Below are positions 1 to 9,513 of a DNA stretch of 64,000 nt, in pieces (positions within the stretch are counted from its first letter, which is position 1; each line of letters starts with the position of its first letter). The stretch covers positions 64,160,870 to 64,224,869 of the forward strand of contig CM043952.1 in NCBI GenBank assembly GCA_014529385.2, read 5' to 3'. The notes below the pieces were generated by a model. That model was not told the DNA's origin and did no database searches. It worked only from the letters and a program-made list of their open reading frames with translations. Origin of the DNA: Adiantum capillus-veneris (lineage: Eukaryota > Streptophyta > Polypodiopsida > Polypodiales > Pteridaceae). Position numbers and translations under genes: made by a program.

Positions 1-2069
1 TTGTCTTCAGAGTCCTGCTTACTGCCATGACTTGAAAAAACTGCAAGCATATCATGCTTCTTTTGGGTGTGCTCAAACATGTCAGCTTCCTTTACTGATG
101 CTAATAGCAAGCCACCTACCTTGCGGCTTAAATTCAAGCGTAATCCACTTACCTTTCTCCAAAGAGAGGATGCACTATTTGTAAAAAATTGTACCAAATT
201 GTGAATGAGGTCTTCATTCTTGCATTCTATCAGGATTTTGTCTATCCATGGCTCCTTTGCACTTATCTCCATGTTGATCTTCTCTCTATATGTTATAGCA
301 GCTAGCCATAGCCATAGGTCTGATGCATCCCATGCAAACACAATGCTGTGTTGTGGAGGAGTTTGGAACATCCTTAAAAGGTTGGCAACATATTGATCAT
401 CAAACTTACTATGAACATCCTCACATAAACTGGAGGCATTACCCATCTCCAAGTTTATAACACCCTTCAGTAGACTAGAGGCATTACCCATCTCTAAGTC
501 TATAACACTACACAATAAAGTCTTGCTCGGCTGCCAAGCCTCTGGAGCAATATCCAACTCCAAACCTTCAGTCATACTTACCTCTTCGTTATGGTCCTCT
601 AGTGAAACTGCCTTGATGCAAGATTCCTTTAGCTTGCTACACTGTCCTGGGTCCATGCTGGTGCACAGGCTTCCATTTTCAAAGCCCTCCCCTTTGCTTG
701 ATATGTTGTCCATCTTCTGCAAAGCCTTGCTAACAGGCTGGTTTTCCTCTTCTCTTGTATCTTTCATGACCTTTGCATTCCTCTTACTCTGACGAGGCCT
801 AATCAACACTTTACACCTTCTTACCCTTACTGCCCAATGCTGTCGATTGATCGCTTTGGTGCCTATTTCATCCAAGGTTAAAGATGTACTCACATTTGTA
901 ACACAATTTTCTTGACTTACCTCCCCCATTTGGGTAGCATCTTTTGATTCTTTAACCTCTTGTTCCACTGCTTCAGTTCTTTGAATAGTCTTCTTACTTA
1001 ATCCTTCTTCTGTTACACTCATCTTGACCTCTTCTGCAAGACCAATGATACTTGGTGTGCGAGTACCAATTGGTGGTGGGCGTAGGATGATTGTAAGTAG
1101 TGATTGTTGTCGTGGTTGCATTGGTGACTGGCGTCGAATTGGTGTGGCCAGCTGTGGTTGCACCGTTGGTGGTGTGATTTGAACAGGTGGGATTGGTTGC
1201 CTGAGTGGCGGTGGTCTTGCTCTTGGTGGAGAGATCTGATTCTGTCTCCCCCCTCTATTGAAATTCTGCCTCCTCGGGTGTGGGCAGTAGTACATTTCAT
1301 GGCCATCTTCCCCGTAGTTGTAACAGTGGTACTCTGGGTTCTGCCTTCGTTGTCCTCTTCCTTGTTCTGGGTTTCTTCCAGGTGTATGCCCTTGCTGCAC
1401 CAGATGTACATATAAACTCTCTAGTTGGGTGGTGATGCGACTCAGCAGGTCTTGCTCTTCTGATGCCTCCTGCGGTTGGACTCCATGATTGGCTGTTGCA
1501 GTCACTGGGGTTGGTTGTATCGAGCTTGTTTCCTCTGACTCGTTTACTCTTGCTTGCATACGTAGCTTCTTGTCTTTAAGGCAGGCTACTTCGACTGCCA
1601 ACTCATATGTTGCAGGAAACCTCCCCTTCACCTTCTCTCTAAGCGGCGACCATAGACCAGCAATGAAACGGTCCTTCTTTAGGAAATTAGGCGCTCCTTC
1701 ACCTTCCTCCAGCGAGGCAACCCATCTCTCCCATAAGTCCACAAATTTGGACTCGTAGGTGGCATACTTCAGCAGGCCTCCCTGCTTTAATTCTGTCAGT
1801 AACTGCCATAGCCTCTCCGAGGTTGTGCCTCCACCAAACCTCTTTACAAAAGTAGCCATTAACACACCCCATGCATTCTTGGTGGCTTGGGGCAATGCAT
1901 TATACCAGGACTTGGCCTCTAATTTCATCAGTAGAGGAAAAATTCTAAGTCGTGAAGCGTCGTCATCTTTGTTGGAGACGATACAAGCAATGTCGAAATC
2001 ATCCAAAAAGTCGGTGGTGAGATCATCTCCCTTCTTCCCACTGAACGTGGGGAAAGAAACACTTGCCAT
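1..2069 (-). CDS. Gag-like polyprotein of Tat-type gypsy element T1 (3' end outside window)
   Basis: A single frame stays open from an ATG at 2069 to the left edge: 689 codons with no stop. Residues about 1-170 match the Gag core of element T2 (10674-11642), with the shared blocks EAK(S/A)WY, LW.RW.A(S/T)LE and GAPNF.KK(D/E)RF. A zinc-knuckle remnant lies at residues 249-262 (CYNYGEDGHEMYYC): the second Cys is Tyr, so it is C-x2-Y-x4-H-x4-C. A Pro/Gln-rich linker follows. From about residue 350 the chain continues in frame with an acidic region and an unrecognised tail of over 300 residues, containing a 15-codon repeat (433-522) and the motif WDASDLWLWLA. Gag packages element RNA; that role comes from the family. 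In T2, Gag stops shortly after the knuckle and pol is in another frame, so the long fused tail is peculiar to T1. Its function is unknown. Confidence 0.8.
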   Translation of the reverse strand, partial: MASVSFPTFSGKKGDDLTTDFLDDFDIACIVSNKDDDASRLRIFPLLMKLEAKSWYNALPQATKNAWGVLMATFVKRFGGGTTSERLWQLLTELKQGGLLKYATYESKFVDLWERWVASLEEGEGAPNFLKKDRFIAGLWSPLREKVKGRFPATYELAVEVACLKDKKLRMQARVNESEETSSIQPTPVTATANHGVQPQEASEEQDLLSRITTQLESLYVHLVQQGHTPGRNPEQGRGQRRQNPEYHCYNYGEDGHEMYYCPHPRRQNFNRGGRQNQISPPRARPPPLRQPIPPVQITPPTVQPQLATPIRRQSPMQPRQQSLLTIILRPPPIGTRTPSIIGLAEEVKMSVTEEGLSKKTIQRTEAVEQEVKESKDATQMGEVSQENCVTNVSTSLTLDEIGTKAINRQHWAVRVRRCKVLIRPRQSKRNAKVMKDTREEENQPVSKALQKMDNISSKGEGFENGSLCTSMDPGQCSKLKESCIKAVSLEDHNEEVSMTEGLELDIAPEAWQPSKTLLCSVIDLEMGNASSLLKGVINLEMGNASSLCEDVHSKFDDQYVANLLRMFQTPPQHSIVFAWDASDLWLWLAAITYREKINMEISAKEPWIDKILIECKNEDLIHNLVQFFTNSASSLWRKVSGLRLNLSRKVGGLLLASVKEADMFEHTQKKHDMLAVFSSHGSKQDSED

Positions 2070-2178
2070 GGTAGTGACTCAGGAAATTACAAACCTCTTT
2101 TTCTTTTTTTATTTATTTTTTACATTACATTAACAGTAGCGGCTCATAGCAGCTTTTTTACAGGGGTGGGTGGATAGG

Positions 2179-2394
2179 TTAAAACAAGAGAAAGATAGAA
2201 ACATTAAAGGAATGATGGTAATCTAATATGGGGAGAATGATAGGGTTCGGGGAATTGAGGATTTCTCCTAGTACCGCCGCACCGAATAGGTGTATGATCT
2301 TCTGTTGGTAGAAGACTTTCCTATCTACATAGATATTCACATGCATATGCTGCAAGAATCTGAACGGGAATGCCGTTGGCCCGTTTTCCATCAT
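2179..2394 (-). pseudogene. C-terminal part of an ORF1-like protein upstream of T1 gag
   Basis: A 71-codon frame ends 110 bp upstream of the T1 gag ATG. Its second half (IDRKVF/YVDRKVF.QQ.I, then FGA..L.EIL.SPNPIILPI) is clearly shared with two minus-strand frames upstream of T2 gag (12081-12335 and 11721-11933). It is therefore a conserved part of this element family. Tat/Ogre-type elements are known to carry an extra ORF of unknown function between the PBS and gag; position and conservation fit that. It may be continuous with 2417-2947 through an indel or a short intron, since GTAAGAG starts right after the codons for NTGT. Confidence 0.55.
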
Positions 2395-2416
2395 GCACAG
2401 AGGATGAAATACTTAC

Positions 2417-3376
2417 TTATACTCTTACCGTGCCAGTGTTGATGAGTCGGCACATCCACAAGAGGTCGTCGCCTTTCATGGGCTCTACCTTTCCTTCGTT
2501 GCTCAGCACGTACGGGGTGATGGCAACGCGTCTGACCACTCCCAGTCTCTTGGCTAACAACAATTGCAGGTAATTTCCATAGTCGGCGTGTTGCATGAAT
2601 TCTACTCCATTCACTTGCAACTCGTCCCCAGCCCACTGGGTTTCTCCCATGGTAGAGAGCTTCTTCAGGATAAGTTGTACAGGGAGAGGAGGAAGATCCT
2701 CCACTCTCTTTCCAAAACAGCGAGAGCAGTAGCCGAACCACTCTTCTCTAGGACATGGGAATCTTCTTACCACTTCTTCTTCCGGATTGTCGAAGTGGAT
2801 TGGTAGCACTCGCATGTGTCGTGCAAATCGATAGGCGACCTTTCGCCGCTTAGCTTCGGATGACTTCCTCTTTGGAAAACTGGGTACAACCCGGCTTTGT
2901 GAGCTTGAAGCACTTGCTTGGCCAGATGCTTCTCCCTTCGGGGTCATGTGTTTCCAGACTGGCTTATCTTCTCCTTGCCTTTGGCTCGAGCAGCCCCTTT
3001 AGGCCACTTTGGAGTTATAACTTTGACTGTAGTTTCTTTAGGGAAAAGAGGTCTCACCGTTTGCTTCCCTTCCTTGATGTGAATGACTTCTTTGCGATGA
3101 ATGTCGATATAGATCACTTCAGCCCTTTCGCTGCCTTCGTTGCTGGCACTCATTGACAGTGTGCCTTGGTTGACAACAGTGATGGCACTTCACCGAACTC
3201 CCACCTGATGCTCTCAATTTATAGTTAGAACGAGCGACACGAGATGGAGAATTTACCTCTTGAATGCTGACGACACTGCAGCCTGGCAGTAGCACCTCAA
3301 TGAAGGCGGCTAGTGCCTCCTTCGTCTCTTCTTCTTCCGTCCTCCAGTTAAAAAATTCCTTCAGCCATTCGTCCAT
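2417..3376 (-). pseudogene. ORF1-like region between PBS and gag of T1 (three overlapping frames)
   Basis: Three minus-strand frames tile this stretch. The first, 3376-3119, starts MDEWLKEFFNWRTEEEE and ends in a C-x2-C-x4-H-x4-C pattern (CHHCCQPRHTVNEC). The second, 3153-2944, starts MSASNEGSERAEV and is Lys-rich. The third, 2947-2417, starts MTPKGEASGQ and carries a basic patch KRKSSEAKRRK, a PCPREEWFGYCSRC segment and a hydrophilic C-terminal half. The second and third overlap by ATGA, so either an indel or a frameshift separates them. They lie between the probable PBS (3544-3553) and gag (2069), where Tat/Ogre elements carry ORF1. I do not recognise a known domain. The zinc-knuckle match in the first frame could be chance. 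Confidence 0.45.
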
Positions 3377-3543
3377 GATTGATAGTGGGCGTCACTTTCA
3401 GCATTGTAAACTGAAGGGTCTTAGAAAGTCCTCCTCAGTGGGGGGACCAAATGACGGGAGCAAAGCGAACCTCGAACCCCGACGGCCTCTAAAACACCGG
3501 GGACCGAATGGAGCGCCTTGAGCCTGTCATGGTAAAGCAAACA

Positions 3544-3553
3544 GGGGGCACCA
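3544..3553 (-). promoter_or_regulatory. Candidate tRNA primer-binding site of T1
   Basis: The minus strand reads TGGTGCCCCC here. The same ten bases, within the shared string GTGGTGCCCCC, occur in T2 at 12336-12345 at the equivalent place upstream of its ORF1 remnants. TGG at the start is expected because it pairs with the tRNA 3' CCA. The primer tRNA was not identified. Confidence 0.5.
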
Positions 3554-3663
3554 CCTAGCTTCAGCGGCTAGGACGCAAACAACACACCACCATAATAAAG
3601 TTTTCATCCAAGAGAGATGGATGCTTGGGAGTAATGATGAAGAGGAAAGGGAATGAGATCAAG

Positions 3664-3687
3664 TGAGAGAGAGAGAGAGAGAGAGAG
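3664..3687. repeat. (GA)n microsatellite
   Basis: About twelve uninterrupted GA units lie inside the probable T1 LTR. Confidence 0.9.
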
Positions 3688-4155
3688 TGAGGAAGGGGTA
3701 TAGCGGCTTAGTACTTAGGCACCACAAAAGGATGGCGAATCCACACACCCTTCACACATACACAAGCTCACTCCAAAACACAAGACTAGGTGGCGATTCC
3801 GCACACCTCACATGGGCAAAACATTGCAAGAAAACATACTCACAAAACCTCAAGCTTTATTTAGAGAATTAGGCGATGAAATGGGGAGCATAGGGTAGGG
3901 GAATGAGAAGGGAGAGAGTGGTAGAGCACATGGCGGATAGGTGGGAGTTGATGGCGAAGACTCGCACGAGGATTATGGCCACCATCCTTCATTTAGTTGC
4001 CCTTCATCTTCCATAGCCAAGGGTGTAGAGGTCATGCTCAAGACAAGCATGGTGATTGCGGTGATGGTGTGGGTGTGTGTGCACTAGGCACACACAGTGC
4101 ATAGTGTGTTCTTTGGTGATGTTGTGTGTGTATCTTTAGTGTGATGGTGACCCCT

Positions 4156-4166
4156 CTTTATATAGG
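4156..4166 (-). promoter_or_regulatory. TATA-like box in T1 LTR
   Basis: The minus strand reads CCTATATAAAG, followed by AGGGGTCACC. Its position in the presumed LTR, about 600 bp before the PBS, fits a retrotransposon promoter. This is inferred from motif and context only. Confidence 0.4.
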
Positions 4167-5164
4167 GGAGGAGGGGGGAGAAATTCTAGAATTTAGAAAT
4201 GAAGAAATCATTGTCTACAAAGACCATGTGACTGTGGGCCCCACTTGTCTGGCTGTGTGTATATGTGCCAGAACAACAGTCTAATGAGAGAGAGACTAAG
4301 AGAGAGAGATGGGTTGATGAAAAAAAGTGAGAGGTGACATGGAGAATAAAGTAATTACAAGAGGGGAGAGAGGGGAGTGTGTTCAGAGGTGAATCTGTGT
4401 GCATATGTGTGTGAACACAAGAAAAATCAGGTAACCACTGGGTGGGGATGGGTTTGTGGGCACCTTTTTCAGTGAAATTGAGTGTGTGTGAGTGTGGGGG
4501 AGGTTATTTAGCTACAAGACAAGAGACATGGCACCCTTTAGAGAGAGAGGGGGGTATTTGGGTCATAGGATATGATAGGAGAGAGAAAGAGGGGGTGGGG
4601 TATACTATTTTGGAAGATAGGGTAAGTTGCATGTGAGTTAGAATGTATTATTGGTGAGGGGTGGGGTAGCTTGAGGGGAGAGAGAAAGGAGAAAGGACAA
4701 GGGGAAGAGAGAGGGGGTTGACCTTTTGAGTGGAGGAGAGGAAAAGGGACACACGGCGGGGCAATAGTGAAGAAAAAGGAGGCAAGGTGGGGATGGGCTG
4801 CCCCGCAGGCATGAGGTGGCCTATTTTACCTTTCTTATATATTTACATAATCATACTTTATTTTTTTCTTACTTTTTCCAATGCCTTTTATCACTCCCTC
4901 CCTAAGAGGGGGTTTTCATGGGGTGGGGACGAGAGAAGAGGGGTATGGGAGCTTGGCTTATGAAAAGCCCCCATCACTGTCAAAGGATGGATGTGACAAA
5001 GGAGCTACACAACCCCAACCAATGGAAGTTCTCGATTCCACATATGACATATTATAAAAGAAAATTGCACTATCTGCAAGTTCCTTGTGTTGTCTTCCTC
5101 AGTACATTTGCTCACCAATAAACGCATGGAAAGAATCAAAAATCCCAACTATGCTCTCGACTGG

Positions 5165-5584
5165 TTACCAATCAGTCCTATTCGATGGATAAATATCTGA
5201 AACATACCAAAGATGATATCCACCACTTAACATTCGAGTATAATCATGCACTAAGAGAGATGGTAAAAATAACTTACAGTTGGGTCGATGCCTTGGAAAA
5301 CTTGGAGGAGATGTTTGCAACCTTAAGTCTGCATGTTGGAAAGCATGTTGTATGAGGACCTCTTTCACCTGCTTGCTTTGTGCACACACTTTAAACTCTT
5401 TAACTTGACCCTTAAAAGCCTCCACGAAATCATTGCGTTGCCTCCTCTTCCTCCTCCTAGTTTGCAGTAGAACCCAACTTCCGATAGTTATTCGAGATGG
5501 TATCCATGCTTGATCGTCTGTAGTATAACTGTTAAAAATGCTAACAGAGTCAATGGTAGTGCTAGGCCTTCGAGAAGTAGACAT
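5165..5584 (-). CDS. Unrecognised 139-codon ORF between T1 and T2
   Basis: The frame starts at an ATG (MSTSRRPSTTIDSVS) and has a very basic stretch (QTRRRKRRQR) near residue 42, followed by a Lys-rich helix-like part (EAFKGQVKEFKVCAQSKQVK). No family is recognised. It lies between the presumed T1 LTR and the broken integrase of T2, on the same strand as both. It could be a remnant of the 3' part of T2 or of an older element. Its length above chance and its natural composition suggest it is or was coding. Confidence 0.3.
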   Translation of the reverse strand: MSTSRRPSTTIDSVSIFNSYTTDDQAWIPSRITIGSWVLLQTRRRKRRQRNDFVEAFKGQVKEFKVCAQSKQVKEVLIQHAFQHADLRLQTSPPSFPRHRPNCKLFLPSLLVHDYTRMLSGGYHLWYVSDIYPSNRTDW

Positions 5585-5903
5585 GGTGTGCAGTAGAATG
5601 AATACACAAAAAGGTTAGCGCAAATATGAAAAAGGAAAGAAGTTTTGAGAGGGAAGTAGAGCTACTCAAATTCATATTTGGGCGGGAACAAAGATACTAG
5701 ATAGAGTCTTCAATGAAAGTTCTGAAATTCCTCGGTACAGAGTTAGTACGACTTACGGCATTTATGCCTTGAAAGCATGAAATTGTGCAATTTGATGAAC
5801 CAAAATAATATTTCCTCCCTTTTTTTAAAAGAGCTTGACTCCAAAATGTCGATTTTCAACGTAACATTAGCCTCTTCCTCATTGGTCGAGCGCCACTCTC
5901 TCT

Positions 5904-7976
5904 CTAGAATTGAGAGGCCGAGCGCCACTCTCTATCCCCAACAATTTGGCATTGCTTACATGCCTTACACCAATATTGGACATCACAATGTAAGCTCGGC
6001 CAAATAAACCCAGCTTGTAAAATCTTCCTACTTGTAATATCTTGAGAAAAGTGACCACCACAGACATCATCATGACATGATAGAAGAATTTTCTCTATCT
6101 CTTGCACACCTGGTACTCTCCTTGAGACCAAATCTTTCCCTTTGTGATATATATCATCCCCGATCAACTGGTAAGGTGTGTCCTTCTTAACTAGTCTATG
6201 TCTTTGCACCTTGTCTAAGTGTTTGGGACACTCACCTGCTTGTAGAAAGAAAATAATGTCTTTTAGCTCCTCTTGACCTTGATATTTGGGTTCATATAGT
6301 TTCACACCTCCTACCGCCATTTGAAGCTTTTCATTTGCGAGTAAGTCTGCTTCCTTGTTATGAGTTCTCACAATGTGTTGTACCTGTGTTGCTTTAAAAC
6401 CCTTCATCAAAGATCTTACACTACTAAGCCACTCAAACAATGTACGATTCTTGCACCTCCAAGTCCCTTGGATTTGCCTGACCACTAGCAAAGAATCAAC
6501 TTTTATAATAAGTCTTTGTATGCCTAATTCTTTGCATTCATCTAACCCAAGGGTTAGAGCAGCATACTCAGCCTCATTGTTAGAGTGAACATTGGGTAGA
6601 GTGATACCTTTTCTAACCATTACCTCCTTTTGTGGGTTCAAAATGATGATCCTCCCTACTGCTTTTTCTTGTTGGCGTTGATAAGCTCCGTCAAAGCATA
6701 AAGTATGGGTATTATCAATCTCCTTCACTTTGAACTGTTTTGAGCCTTCCTCTCTTTGTAGTCGTGATCCTTCCCTTTCTCTCACTTTGTAGGTGAGAAT
6801 GTCTGCAAGTCCTACTCTTGTGATATCTTCTACAAGGAAAGTGTATTCAAATTGTTGGAGTTCAAGCACCCACTTTGCTATTCTAGATGAGAGGCTCATG
6901 TGTTGTACTACATATGGTAAATTGTGCTCGAAGGTGAGAAAAACAAATGGCACAGGGAGAAGATACGATCGAAACTTCCTTACCGCAAACAAGATTGCAA
7001 AGACCACTTTCTCCATTTCAGTGTATCCCTTCTCGGCCGGAGTCATCACATTGCTTGCAAAATAGATCGGCCTCATGTATGATGTTTTAGGATCTTTTTG
7101 CATCAAAACAACACCAATTGCTTCGAAACCTACACTTGGAGTGACATAGTAGGTCTCCTTTGGATCTGGTGGCATTAGGATTGGGAGAGAGCTAAGAATG
7201 CCCTTCACTTCCTCAAAACATTTTGCATGTTCCCTCCCCCATTCAAATGTAGATTGGTTTGCCAACCTATGCAAAGGGGCGATGGATTCTGCTAGGAGAT
7301 GGATGAAGCGAGACATGGACCTCACTTTGTGGTTGAAGGTCATTAGCTCCTTAGTTGTTGTTGGTGGAGATAATGACAAAAGGGCCTCTACTTTAGAGGG
7401 ATCCACTTGAATTCCTTGTGAAGAAACCACATGGCCCAGCAAAACCACCTGAGATTCACCGATATGACACTTCTCTGGGTTGAGTTGTCCCCCAAATTGA
7501 TGGAGCCTCTTAAGCCCCTCTTCAACCTTTTGGCAGTGAAGTGATCTACAACTATAAATACAGAAATCATCCATAAAGACTCTTATAGATTTTCCAAAGA
7601 ATGGCTGAAATACAAATATTGTGAATCTCATGAAGGTGCTAGGAGCATTGGTGAGCCCAAAAGGCATTACTCTGAATGCAAAACATCCCCAAGGTGTGAT
7701 TAAGGTGGTTTTTGGTTGGTCCTCTTTTGCTATCCTAATTTGAAAATATCCTGAATACCCATCACACACAGTGTAGCATTCATGACCTGCTACTTCATTC
7801 AAAATTTCATCTTGGAAAGGGAGAGGGAAGTGGTCCCTCTTTGTCGCAGCATTGAGGGGTTTGTAATCCACGCAGACTCTCCACTGACCATTCTTCTTGG
7901 GAGTGACTACAATAGGTGATACCCATTCGGAGTTGGATACTGGATAGATTAATCCATCCTTCAAGAGTCGATTCAC
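5904..7976 (-). pseudogene. pol: Pol of Tat-type gypsy T2: RT, RNase H, second (archaeal-type) RNase H, truncated integrase
   Basis: A 690-codon frame; the listed first codon is GTG and translation must come from upstream. RT occupies residues 1-200 ([31 protein letters not shown], catalytic FMDD at 134-137). The first RNase H follows at 265-385, but the usual catalytic Asp is absent (YVTPSVGFEAIG). A second RNase H lies at 423-550 with the full set D429 (CFDGA), E468 (SNNEAEY), D494 (KVDS) and D543 (KEADLLAN). Dual RNase H is a known hallmark of the Tat lineage. The integrase zinc domain (H635, H642, C673, C676) ends at QCQ and the frame then runs into unrelated sequence, so the DDE core is missing. 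A 15-bp string (CGAGCGCCACTCTCT) occurs at 5887 and again at 5928, marking a rearrangement at the break. An in-frame TAA (7998-8000) separates it from the protease. Confidence 0.9.
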
Positions 7977-7997
7977 TTCTTGTAGGAGAGCCTTTTG

Positions 7998-9160
7998 TTA
8001 CACAGATCCTAGTCGCCTTAACTTTTGAGCCACGGGTTTGGTCCCTGGTTTCAATTCAATTCGATGCTCTATTACATCTACACCTCTTATTTGTGAGTAG
8101 TCAGTGATAAACAAATTGGGATACCTCCTTAACATATAGATGTAGGACCTCTTCTCCTCACAAGTAAGATCTTTTGCAAGCATCTTCTCAAATCCTTCTT
8201 CAAGGTGGTGGCATCTTTCATCCCCTCGTGTGTGATTGTCTGTTGGCTTTTCTTCTACATAAACATCTTGGGTGTTGGCGTTAAATACAATTCCCATTAC
8301 CTCCAAAGAAGACTCCTCTTCACTGGTTGATGCACTGGTTGATGCTTCCTCATCACTTGAGTAAGGACTCTCCTCCTCTCTCTCTTCATCTACCGTGGTT
8401 TCATAGTTGATATCTAGTTGCTTTCCTTCTCGCCAATCATACACCACCGGTTGAACCTTCTTAAGAATCAAATGACCACTTCCCCATTTTTGATCTGCAT
8501 CCACAGCAATGAGCCAAGGCCTCCCTAGGATGATGGGATAGTCCTCCCCCTTAGCTAGCATGACATACATATCCACTCCTGCATCTATGTTACATACAGA
8601 GACTTTTACGTTTTCAATGATCCCCAAACACTTCACACTTGAGTTGTTGGCTAGCCTAGCTTGACAATTAGAGGACTTTGTAATTTCAAGCCCTAACCTG
8701 TTGATTGATTTTTCCGTGATCACACACATTTGAGCTCCACCATCAACATATACATTAGACACCTTTTACCCCTTATGTAAGCATCCACAATGGGTTCCAC
8801 ATCTTTTTGTAGCTTTGAGGCCACAACCTTAATGGAAAGATTTTCTTTCTTCTTTGGAATTCTTGTACTTACCAACTTTGGCCATTGCCTTCTTACTTTG
8901 GCTGATAGGTGAAGAAGTTGAGTCCATGAAATGTTTGGCTTTTGGGTTTGTAAATCCTCCAGGATTTTGTAGGGCTCTAGCTCCTTTCCCAATGGGAAGT
9001 CATTGATACCAATTTCCCTTCGCCTTGATCTTTTCTTCCTGCGACTTTCAGCTTCTTCCATCTTTGACTTCTTCTTCTTGTCCCTTCTGGCTGAATTTGT
9101 TCCTTCACTTCTCATGTCTTCATCTTTATCATGTGCTCTTGTGCGTTTTTTTGCCGGCAT
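7998..9160 (-). pseudogene. T2 protease region, copy A (frameshifted)
   Basis: Copy A of a tandem duplication. It splits into 9160-8720 (MPAKKRTRAHDKDED, very basic, then NISWTQLLHLSAKVR) and 8762-7998, which holds the retropepsin-like domain: VYVDGGAQMCVITEKSINR, then YPIILGRPWL. Copy B reads through the same point without a break. Copy A has lost one T in a T-run near 8762, which causes the split. Copy A keeps a 39-codon Ser/Glu-rich linker (around 8296-8412) that copy B lacks. The end (RRLGSV, TAA) leads in frame into the RT at 7976. The enzyme would cut Gag-Pol; DGGA in place of D-S/T-G at the active site is seen in both copies. Confidence 0.8.
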
Positions 9161-9198
9161 AACATCAAAGTTTAGAGTATGCTCATCTATTACCTCTT

Positions 9199-9513
9199 CT
9201 AGCTTGATGATGTTGACGGGCCTCTTTCTTCCTCCTCATGTGGGATGGGAGGTATATTTGCTGGTGGTGGTGGTCGACAAAGGATTTGTTGGCCTTGAGC
9301 TAGTTCTTTCTGCACAGTGAGAGGAGGTAGTCTAGGGGGGTATATGTCTCCCGAAAGTCTCCTTGGATGTGGACAATTGTACATTCCATGGCCCATTTGA
9401 TTTCAATTCCAACATCGCAACTCTTGAGCTTGTCTTTGTTGATTGCAATTCCCTTCTCTTGGTTGTCGTTGTTGAGGTAGGCCCTGTACTAAATTCAGAG
9501 TGAGGTTCTCAAG
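9199..9513 (-). pseudogene. gag: T2 gag C-terminus, copy A fragment
   Basis: This is the duplicated tail of gag. The zinc knuckle reads CWN-stop-NQMGHGMYNC: the second Cys codon TGC of copy B is TGA here. After it the Pro-rich tail (CRPPPPANIPPIPHEEEE) matches copy B closely. It is fused at 9513/9514 to the RT start of the other repeat unit, so it cannot give a normal Gag. Confidence 0.8.

Larger units (their letters stand above)
3557..5130 (-). mobile_element. Probable 5' LTR of T1 (boundaries approximate)
   Basis: No gene is visible. Reading on the minus strand, a TATA-like box (CCTATATAAAG, 4156-4166) is followed by a purine/pyrimidine-rich leader and then the candidate PBS at 3553. Low-complexity GA tracts (3664-3687), CA-rich stretches (3720-3850) and TGTG runs (4060-4130) occur inside. 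The outer end, near 5130, is set only by where the next coding frame begins. The second LTR of T1 is outside the window, so TG/CA ends and a target duplication could not be checked. Confidence 0.45.
7923..9513 (-). repeat. Tandem duplication unit A in T2 (1591 bp)
   Basis: Direct repeat of 9514-10988. It starts at CCATTCGGAGTTGG in the RT start and ends at TTCTCAAG in gag. Unit A has an extra 117 bp and lacks one T relative to unit B, which accounts exactly for the 116-bp length difference. Confidence 0.93.

Noticed and set aside
1019-1411. Minus ORF of 130 codons and plus ORFs at 523-792, 1158-1415, 1489-1758 and 1759-2133
   Set aside because: All are shadows of the 689-codon T1 gag frame, which shares core blocks with T2 Gag.
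4980-5110. Similarity of 5005-5090 (NPNQW...PH...KR...HYL) to 12370-12450
   Set aside because: Short and weak, and the two lie on different sides of the TATA box relative to the PBS in T1 and T2, so they are not equivalent parts.
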